DNA of 64,000 nucleotides from Ophioderma brevispina (lineage: Eukaryota; Echinodermata; Ophiuroidea; Amphilepidida; Ophiodermatidae). The stretch covers positions 1 through 64,000 of the forward strand of contig JAMKCH010058083.1 of NCBI GenBank assembly GCA_023653785.1, given 5' to 3'. Positions 57,107-64,000 of the stretch are shown here, in pieces. The notes under the pieces were generated by a model that worked only from the letters and a program-made list of their open reading frames with translations, did not search any database and was not told the DNA's origin. Each line of letters begins with the position of its first letter. Position 1 is the stretch's first letter. The position numbers were made by a program, and so were the translations under genes.

Positions 57107-57560
57107 GCAGGAAGACACATAGGGATCATTTGTCCACTGTTGTGTTTCCTGTTGTTGTGTTGATGATGTCCTGTTGTTGAATGATGTCTGTTGTGAAAAG
57201 GGTTAACATATTTTTTGGGCCTGTAATATCCTCATAATCTGATGTGATTTAAACCAAACTTGGTCACCAGTGCAACATGGCATCCCACACTTTTTGATGA
57301 GGTCAAAGGTCACATGCCAAGGTCAGGTCTGTGAGGTCAAGTTGTAAATAATGCTGAAAATGTAAATTTGACCTCATTTGAAAATTTAAGTTCAATTGGA
57401 CCAAACTTGAATCATAGATGAAACATGGGATCCCTCATATTGTTGATAGGTCCCAAGGTCACCATGTCATGATGTCAAAGGTCATGTTAGGACTAACTCA
57501 GTCCTAACCGCGACGGCAGCGACCCAGCGGTCCGAGGACGATGTTGATTTTTTAACATTT
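57107..57560 (+). mobile_element. Dispersed repeat carrying a DR1 motif (copy 2 of GCAGGAAGACACA type)
   Basis: It begins GCAGGAAGACACATAGGGATCA, like 40496. A TTAACATATTTTTTGGGCC segment follows, then a stretch rich in AACTTGGTCACCA, CAAAGGTCAC, AAGGTCA and GTCATGATGTCAAAGGTCA words. Recurring AGGTCA-type words at short spacing look like a decayed internal tandem repeat. No coding frame. Confidence 0.5.
57300..57312 (+). promoter_or_regulatory. Perfect DR1 nuclear-receptor half-site pair
   Basis: AGGTCAAAGGTCA on the plus strand, followed within 45 bases by further AGGTCA-like words (AAGGTCAGG, GAGGTCAAG). It sits in a dispersed repeat inside the presumed amine-oxidase intron. Confidence 0.4.
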
Positions 57561-58222
57561 GGGATGGGGGTGAGAGACGACCTTTTCCCCCTGCTACATC
57601 GTGTGCCTTGTCTTGAAATATGCTTTTATTATTATTGCACAACATTTATTAAGCTCTTCCAATTGAAATCCATAAGCAGCACTGTTCAATTAACCATTTT
57701 AATAATAACATAAAATATCTAAAATGACAGAATACGGAAGATAAGGTATAAAATAAACAACAGCAATGGAATATACATCTCATTCAAAATGCCTGAGTAT
57801 TTTTCATTCACTCTTTTCTTTTATAACAGGCCTTTGCATGGTTTCATGCTGTTGGGCTTGTAGAATGAATCTGACTGCCCCAGACCCTAGCCATGTTTCC
57901 ATGTTGTATTTCCTTGGTATCTGAAGCAGTTCAGTGGACTCATTTGTTTCTTCCATCTAAAATCCCAACGAAAAGAAAAATTGTGACCGTGAAGTATGAT
58001 GTGGTGATGATTGTAGTATTAACTCCAGAAATTGTAATGAGCATGAAAATTGCAACAGAACAATTTAGTTGACTTATACTGGGAAAGTGTCAGAGAATAA
58101 CATATTAAAAGTCTGGAAATTTGCAGAGGAGAGTAATATAAAAGGTTAATGCAGCAATCAAATGGAATTTTGAACTATCCTCAAGGATCATTATGATTCA
58201 TCCCCATCTCATGGTCAAATCT
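57561..58222. other. No gene seen
   Basis: Intron-like AT-rich sequence with no recognised exon or terminal repeat. Confidence 0.4.
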
Positions 58223-58580
58223 TTAAAGGTGCAACGAGAGATTTCAAGTAACAGGTGTCCCCCCAAAAATGTGAAAATTCTGATTTTGGCACTGGTGTAA
58301 AGCTCTATCAAAAATATCCCCATCTGTAAGGATTAAGCTGAGAAGTGTTTCTTTGGTACAAAAATTGTGAAATTTCTAATTTCGTATAGGAGCAAATACG
58401 AAATTCAGCCTATGTTTTCTATTGAAATATAAGCATATACAAATTGCCTTTTGTTTTCATTTTGAATTATTTCTGTAACCAAATAAAAGGTAGGGAATCT
58501 TTTTAGCATCTAATCTATATGAAATCACTACATATACACAGAAAATATGGATGACTTGAAATCTCTCGTTGCACCTTTAA
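58223..58580 (+). mobile_element. MITE, family with TTAAAGGTGCAAC ends (copy 2, best preserved)
   Basis: The ends are a near-perfect inverted pair: TTAAAGGTGCAACGAGAG followed by ATTTCAAGT on the left, ACTTGAAAT then CTCTCGTTGCACCTTTAA on the right. Length is about 358 bp, non-coding. It matches 4341-4697 in inverted orientation. TTAA at both tips fits a TTAA-targeting (piggyBac-like) non-autonomous element. Confidence 0.85.
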
Positions 58581-58967
58581 GTATAAAATACAGGATCTCA
58601 TGAATCTTTGCCAACTTTGTTTAAAGGTGATGGACATCTGTGCCATATTCCTAATTGGCAGCTGGTGGTCAAATGTCAAATTTTGTCTTGTTATTCCATT
58701 GGCTATTCAACACTGCACTGGAAATACTACACTATCGATAGTCAAACCAAAAGGTTGAACTATACTCCATTTCCCTACCTCCGTGCAGTGACTTCAGAGC
58801 GAGATTTGAGATGGTCCACCACACAACCCATTAAACCGCTCACCTGCCTAAAGCATGGCGTTTTTTTACACATTCTCACAAGGACGACATATCTTGACGC
58901 ATGCGAAAAAGCTTATTCTAAGTTTATGACATCACTGCACGGATATAGAGAAATGACTTTAGTGTGA
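58581..58967 (+). other. Open frame of 128 codons, unidentified, no ATG start
   Basis: Directly after the MITE one frame stays open to a stop at 58965-58967, with sequence such as GDGHLCHIPNWQLVV and TSERDLRWSTTQPIKPL. There is no ATG near its start and I see no strong acceptor. No domain is recognised. In AT-rich DNA a frame this long is mildly unusual, but it may be a transposon remnant or chance. Confidence 0.2.
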
Positions 58968-59007
58968 ATGCTTGAGTTGATAGATCAAAATTCTCATTAA
59001 CAGCTGC

Positions 59008-59375
59008 TTAAAGGCCGACTCTGAGATTTTGAAATATAATTTTTTTCGTGTATTAAATAAAAATAGTCAACTTAAACTAAAAATAGTCACCTAAATGGCT
59101 CAATTCCAAAGTTTGAGGAGAAACGGAGTTATCGTTTTCATGTAGTATACATTTACGTGTAGTACAGCGGTACCATAGGATAATGCGTGTAACAAATTTT
59201 CCAGATCTGGAAGTTTGTTACAAAATTGTGATTTTCTACTTGAAGCACATTGAATTGAGCTTAGCTATTTCACACAGTGATTAGTATGTGGACAAGCATT
59301 ATGTACATGCAAAAAACACGATATGCTACAAAATTGAGGGTGCCCTCATCTGGAAATCTCTGAGTCAGCCTTTAA
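59008..59375. mobile_element. MITE with TTAAAGGCCGACTCTGAG ends
   Basis: The left end TTAAAGGCCGACTCTGAG then ATTTT and the right end AAATCTCTGAGTCAGCCTTTAA are inverted copies with TTAA tips. It contains ATTTCACACAGTGATTAG..TGTGGACAAGCATT, shared with the diverged copy at 48153-48722. Length is about 368 bp, non-coding. Confidence 0.75.
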
Positions 59376-59407
59376 GGGGGCACAGTTTGTACAGAGATAA
59401 AATGTAA

Positions 59408-59408
59408 A

Positions 59409-59448
<40 letters not shown>
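59408..59448. repeat. Poly-T tract of about 38 bases
   Basis: A run of T after AAAAAA. It may be the complement of a poly-A tail of a retroposed sequence, but I see no source gene to its right on the minus strand. Confidence 0.6.
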
Positions 59449-59751
59449 CCGTTCATGTTGTTTAGTTCTCCCTGTGTAAAAAGTGGGGCAATATAATGCA
59501 CACCTCCATTTCCATTCCAGCTTAGGAAAGAAATTCCTTCACGCACACCTAGCAACTCCAGAAGCGCATGCCATAGGTGGAAATTATGTGTCTGAAGATG
59601 AATTATATGTTGGCTAAGAGACTTGGAGGGAGTGGCGGAACTTTTGAACAATGGGGTCATTTGGGGTTGGCGGGGACATAATTACATACCACGTAATTCT
59701 GAATTCTGCCTTGCTAATTCCATGTATTGATTAAGCACCCCTAATGTGTAA

Positions 59752-60080
59752 TGGAGGGCAACATGTGGTCCAGTGATATGACGGCCGGCTCATGAATCAA
59801 GGTGGGTTAGAGCCCCGCTGCGGCCAATGTGTTGTGCCCTGGGCAATGGCAGTTACATCACTTACCTCGTAGACCAAGCGATATCGGGTAGCTGTTATGG
59901 GGGGAATATACAATCTAAGTGACGATAGGATTGTGCGCTTGGCCAGCAGGCCGGCCTAGATGAAGCGAAATGATATGAGAGTTCCTGACGGCAGAGTTAA
60001 TAATAATAGGCAACAGCCGCTGTGATCTGATGAAATGGCGCTTTATAAAAGCCAATATTAATATGTATTATTATTATATT
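59752..60080 (+). mobile_element. tRNA-derived SINE
   Basis: The head shows tRNA-like promoter boxes: an A-box-like ATGTGGTCCAGTGATATG and a B-box-like GGGTTAGAGCCCC about 35 bases later (consensus GGTTCGANTCC). A ~220-base body follows (TGCGGCCAATGTG, GGTAGCTGTTATGGGGGG, GGCAACAGCCGC), then GCGCTTTATAAAAGCC and a simple ATTATT tail. Head, body and short A/T tail are the classic SINE order. It lies about 100 bases before the amine-oxidase exon. Confidence 0.7.
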
Positions 60081-60182
60081 ATCTGCCCAGACCCCGGGCA
60101 TCATATCTGAAACACGAATGATCTACCCCGACCAGATTATAACAATGTTAAACCTTAACAATATTATGTTTGTTGTTTTTAG

Positions 60183-60334
60183 GAATTAAAGCTGCGTGGT
60201 GGTACTCAGTCTGTTAGCATTAATGCAGCAGCAAGACTTGGCAACCAGCATTTACACCTGGGCTCACCTGTGACTAGTATTGAACAGAAAAATGACCATG
60301 TGATTGTTACAACAGAAAAGGGCAACAATACATT
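60183..60334 (+). CDS. Monoamine-oxidase-like flavin amine oxidase, internal exon
   Basis: Acceptor TTGTTTTTAG ends at 60182 and a GTAAGC donor starts at 60335. The 152-base exon starts in phase 0 and encodes about 50 residues: ELKLRGGTQSVSINAAARLG, then LHLGSPVTSIEQ and HVIVTTEKG. This is the pattern of the amine-oxidase segment in which an R/K-x-x-GG-x-Q-x-(V/S) turn opens the exon, followed by L(G)..V-x-L-x-x-P-V-x-x-I-x-Q and a beta strand with V-x-V-x-T, as in monoamine oxidases A and B. These enzymes are FAD-dependent and oxidatively deaminate amines, usually at the outer mitochondrial membrane. The next exon is not visible before the window ends. No stop or frameshift occurs inside, so this exon may be functional. 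Confidence 0.8.
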
Positions 60335-61800
60335 GTAAGCAAACCAAGTGTTATTGAATCATTTTGGCATGTTTTTGTCTCACTCCTTAATGAGTTCATG
60401 ATAGTACTATGAAACAACCCACCTCGGACCGTAGGAGGCGGGCCTCATAAAAGCAAAAAATATTTAAAAAGCAGTATAATTTTTCTGTGGTGTCCAAAAC
60501 TCTAAGGTCCCTCCCAAGTCAAAATATCTGTATGCACGGGTGTTTGTGTGTGTATATGTGGGGTGGTGCATGTGTACGTTTATGGTCAATATGTTAACCC
60601 TAGGTTATAATTGGTCATTGTAACCATGTACTTAATGGATTTCAATGGACTTGGACACAATAATAACCTTGGGTAAGTCATAGTACCCGTAACTCACTTG
60701 GGATCGGGAGGTCTCTACGACGTGTTATCCCTTTACTTATTTGGTCACTGTTTCCAACCTTCCACATACTTGAATGGATTTCGATCAACTCAACACAATT
60801 ATTATATTAGAGTCTTGGACTTCCTAACCCCATTCTTTTCTTACTGATGCAGCATTCAGCTAGAGATATTTTTAGCATCTATTTCTGTGCTCTGCTTGAT
60901 TTTTCCTTGACATTGTGCAGTTTTCCCGAAGTTTAAGTGCGAAAAATATTTGTGTCCATCACGATAAGGCAGAGGATAAAAAATATGGAATTTATTATAA
61001 TAGCTTAATAATGGGGGACAATTTGTGCAATTACTCAATACCTAACTACCCAATGTATGAAAGATCACTAAATGGTTTTAACAAGATGACTTCTTTGACG
61101 AATTTGTCATCACTATCCCCCCCCCCCCATCACGCATTGACAATGCGTTATGGCGTCTCATTTTGGTACTCCAGAACATGTAGTAACAATGCAGATTACT
61201 AAATGCCGTTTGTGGTCAATCTTACACTCTGGTTGCACAATTCATTCTTTAGAATTTGGGACATTTGCATGGAAAGCTTATTTGATCTCAAGTGAAAATT
61301 CCTATATGCACCCATAATAATTCAAGTATCAGATAAAATATGCTGTTTTGTCTTTAATACATGGATTTGAAGCCAAAAATTTGCAGGTTATGTTAGCACA
61401 TGCATGCCAGTAACAAAATACTAATACATAGAAAACAAAGCACAAACTGTTCAAACCTGGAAAAAAAATTAGAAAAACAAAATGAAACTGCTAAATAACA
61501 GCTATTTAGTAATGCTCTGTAAGGGCAATTTCTTCTGAATCAATTATTGGTTATTGTTATGTGATTTGTGTTCAGGGCAAAAATATGTGTCATGCAATAT
61601 CACACCGTCCCTATACCAAAAAAGGAGCTTTAACCGCCATTGCCAGAACAGAATTCCAGTATTGAATCAATGCAGCCAAGTTTGTTTCTCAAAGCATATT
61701 ATATTAATTTTGGGTGCTAAGTTGGAAATCATCAGGTAGTAAATAGGACTATTTGTCTTACCTGGTATCGTCGGGCACAGAGAGACTATGGACTATTTAT
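60335..61800. other. Intron of the amine-oxidase-like gene, no exon seen
   Basis: No further amine-oxidase motif was found. There is a C run near 61122. Short frames on both strands lack motifs. Confidence 0.45.
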
Positions 61801-61804
61801 GTGT

Positions 61805-62415
61805 ACCTGTGAATGCTGTTAACAAAGAGACTTACTGTAACTTTGTGTCTTACTTGTAGTGTAAAACAGAGAAGACTATGCTGGGTGTGTGTCAGTGGCG
61901 AGCACAGGTGGGGGCAAGGGGAGAATTAAGAGTGCCCCCCCCCCTCGGGAACAAAAATCTGGAGGGGAGGAACCTGAAAACACTGATATGATGTTAAATA
62001 GCTCTTTTTGGATCTTTTGCCGCTGCGACGGGAATGTTTGATTGTGATAGGACCATTTGTTGCACTTACCGGGAAATTGCCCCCTCGGAACCACCGGCTG
62101 GCTACGCCGCCTATGTGTGTGTGCCGTTACTGTGAATGTATTCACAGAGGAATATTGTTATTGCCAGTGAATTTCTTCACAAAAATATTTGTGTTTACCT
62201 ATAGATGTGTTCACAGAGCCTGTTGCACTGTGAAGTGTGTTCACAGAGAGAGATGTCCATTTGCGGTCTTACATGTCAATATGTTAAAAGAGGCTATATT
62301 TTGTATCTTGCCTGTGAATGTGTTTACAGAACATTTCTGACATACTGTATTGTATGTGTTCAACAAGGGACGTCTTTGTGTCTTGCCTGTCAAGGTGTTC
62401 ACAAAGCGAGAGAAT
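61805..62415 (+). repeat. Minisatellite of ~38 bp with palindromic TGTGAATGTGTTCACA core
   Basis: The core TGTGAATGT(G/A)TTCACAGAG recurs at about 62130, 62166, 62201, 62229, 62273, 62313, 62352 and 62388, i.e. every 32-42 bases, separated by (T)TGTGTCTTGCC-like spacers. A related pair sits at 61805-61860. The left part is interrupted by a C-run/GTGGCGAGC repeat fragment at 61885-61975. The core can form short hairpins. Confidence 0.7.
61885..61975. repeat. CAGTGGCGAGC..CCCCCCCC repeat fragment
   Basis: GTCAGTGGCGAGCACAGG, a G-rich stretch and then a run of C resemble the fragments at 46955 and 47424. It probably belongs to the same dispersed family. Confidence 0.4.
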
Positions 62416-63913
62416 ATATTCTGCATATATGAAAGTATGTGCCATTTTAGTTAGAAATTGTCAAATGTTTCAGAGTGAAGAGCAGTACTAAAACAAAGTG
62501 TTCATAAGCTGACCCAAGCTTCAGATGGGTGAACTGCGGGACCCAAGCTTCAGTGGGTTTGTCTGATATAAAAAAATCTTGCATAAACTGTGTCATGGCA
62601 AAGAGCAGTTATGATTTGACGAAGTACGACTTTGTCAATGAAAAGAAAAATCAAAGGAATCTTTGTTGGAATACACTTTTACATTGGGTCAAATCTCTTA
62701 TAGGTATCATAGTTACACACTGAACGTGCTATGTTGTATTTATTGTTGCTTAAAAGAATGAAAAAGGTATTAAGTTTTATTTCTCTTGTATATTTTCAAT
62801 AGGATTCAACAAACTTTGATATGTGCTGAGGAAGACTGTCCTATTATTTGCTCTGGATTATTATGTAGTGATGCAACGTTCAATGGTATCATGGTATGTA
62901 TTGAATAAGACAGGGCTATTATTCATTGAACTAAGGTCTGAATGTCTCGCTAGGTATGGATTGAATATCACCGGGTTATCAGCATTTAAAGGTCTGAGTT
63001 GGTCTCACATTAGAGGAGTAACATGCAGTTTTGTGGACTGGAAATTTGGCCCTTTGGTTATTGTGGTATCCTCTTGTGAATTGACTTTACAGGGATACCA
63101 AACATGCGATGTAGTAGGTCCACAATTTTTTTTTAAATCTAGTTATAAGATTGTTTTTATGTGAATTGCATAGCTGCACCTCTTTTGTTTTAATCTATTG
63201 TACTATTTATGGAAATCGACAAAAATTGCCTTTAAGGACAAATTTACTAAACAAAGTGCTCGATGTCGCACCAAAAGCTAATTTGCTTATAGGAACCTTA
63301 CAAATACAAGTGAACAAAAAAAGAACAAGGAAAACCTTGATAAAAAACAGCAAGTAAAGAGTGACTGGTCACTGAAAAGACAAAAATCAGAGGGCTGTTT
63401 GAATCAATCCCACGATGCACTGCTATGTGCTTATACTTTCTACTGTATATGGACGTACTCGTAATAAGCACATAGTCAGTACTTAGGGATAACGTGTTGG
63501 TGAAGAAAAAAGTTGAAACACCAGGACATTCATGATCATGCAAAAAAATTCCCTAAGTACTAGTAGACCTTGTGCCTAAACGAATGTGAAAAATGAGGGT
63601 TTATATGTTAGAATAGGGAGTTTTGTGGATATGACATAGTTAGCAGACTTATATTTCCCCAAAACTGGTTGCATTGTGGGATGGAAATCATATACCCTCT
63701 AGCAAAGAATATACAATAAATATTTAGTTAGAAAAAATGCACAAAGAGGTAGGTCTTGAGGTGAGATGTAAAAATTAACATATTGACATCAACTTTCCTT
63801 GAGAGTAATATTAATTGTAGGTTAATAGCTTTGCCCTTATTTTGGTTGTCTTCTTGTCATGTCCAAATACAGTGATTATCAAATATGATCCAAATATGAT
63901 GGTAGCTAAGCAT
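62416..63913. other. Intron or flank, no recognised gene
   Basis: A plus-strand frame of 113 codons at 62823-63164 and one of 89 codons nearby have no ATG start with good context, no clear splice signals and no domain. Near 62468-62550, GACCCAAGCTTCAG(A)TGGG is repeated in tandem. I do not call a gene. Confidence 0.45.
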
Positions 63914-64000
63914 TTAAAGGTGCTTGTTCCAATATTTAAGTATTTTGATCTCTTCTTGATATGAGAGCCTGGCACTTGCATACACTCACCACCAAGTTTC
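63914..64000 (+). mobile_element. Start of a TTAAAGGTGCTTGTT element, cut by the window edge
   Basis: The word TTAAAGGTGCTTGTT equals the complemented right end of the MITE at 40194-40492, so this is likely the first 87 bases of a related element. Confidence 0.4.

Noticed and set aside
59346..59660. Minus-strand frame of 104 codons with a lysine run
   Set aside because: The lysines come from the poly-T tract at 59408-59448, and part of the frame lies in a MITE end.
62008..62432. Cysteine-rich repeat protein on the plus strand
   Set aside because: The periodic CxxxC pattern is a translation of the ~38 bp minisatellite; frames shift between units.

Overview
This window looks like a gene-poor, repeat-rich stretch of a eukaryotic nuclear genome, most likely from a marine invertebrate. 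The evidence is the absence of any long uninterrupted reading frame, AT-rich intergenic DNA, GT-AG splice signals, non-LTR and Penelope-like retrotransposons, many miniature inverted-repeat elements, tRNA-like sequences, a tRNA-derived SINE, and a degenerate CCCTAA tract. An echinoderm or other deuterostome is my inference from the repeat style; no marker gene proves it.

The only host gene I can support is a flavin-containing monoamine-oxidase-like gene on the plus strand. One exon lies at 60183-60334 (start of the substrate-domain strand region, RGGTQSVS). The start of the FAD-binding fold (DVIVVGAG(M/L)SG, a GxGxxG motif followed by a GTAAGT donor) lies at about 41357-41488. The missing exons would fall in the roughly 18.7 kb between them or beyond the right edge. 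Two unidentified splice-framed reading frames lie in that interval (49327-49457 and 50620-50737), as does an unidentified two-exon frame at 55045-55785.

The most unusual feature is that the 3' end of the FAD-motif exon, with its splice donor, forms a 61-67 bp tandem repeat of seven copies. Four copies still encode an intact motif. A minus-strand Penelope-like retroelement of about 4.1 kb (41510-45627) splits the array.

Layout. 1-11 kb: intergenic DNA with a tRNA-Lys-like sequence, a foldback element, two inverted-repeat elements and a 4 kb unit bounded by inverted arms. 11-17.7 kb: a 2.3-2.9 kb direct duplication, one copy carrying two private insertions. 18.4-19.1 kb: a long near-continuous hairpin. 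20.1-20.7 kb: a 294 bp tandem duplication. 23.7-25.1 kb: a tRNA-like sequence, an inverted-repeat element and interstitial telomere-like repeats. 26.3-38.4 kb: a macrosatellite with higher-order structure, built of ~1.17 kb units, ~0.48 kb deleted units, and blocks of ~150 bp repeats that carry perfect DR1 nuclear-receptor half-site pairs. 39.8-41.3 kb: small repeats. 41.4-60.3 kb: the amine-oxidase-like locus with its Penelope-like insertion, a CR1/L2-like LINE on the minus strand (51.2-54.0 kb), several inverted-repeat elements and a SINE. 60.3-64 kb: intron or flank with a ~38 bp minisatellite.

A caution applies throughout. Copies of the same repeat differ mostly by single-base insertions and deletions, often at homopolymers. 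This looks like uncorrected long-read sequence, so many frameshifts in the retroelements and exons may be sequencing errors rather than true decay.
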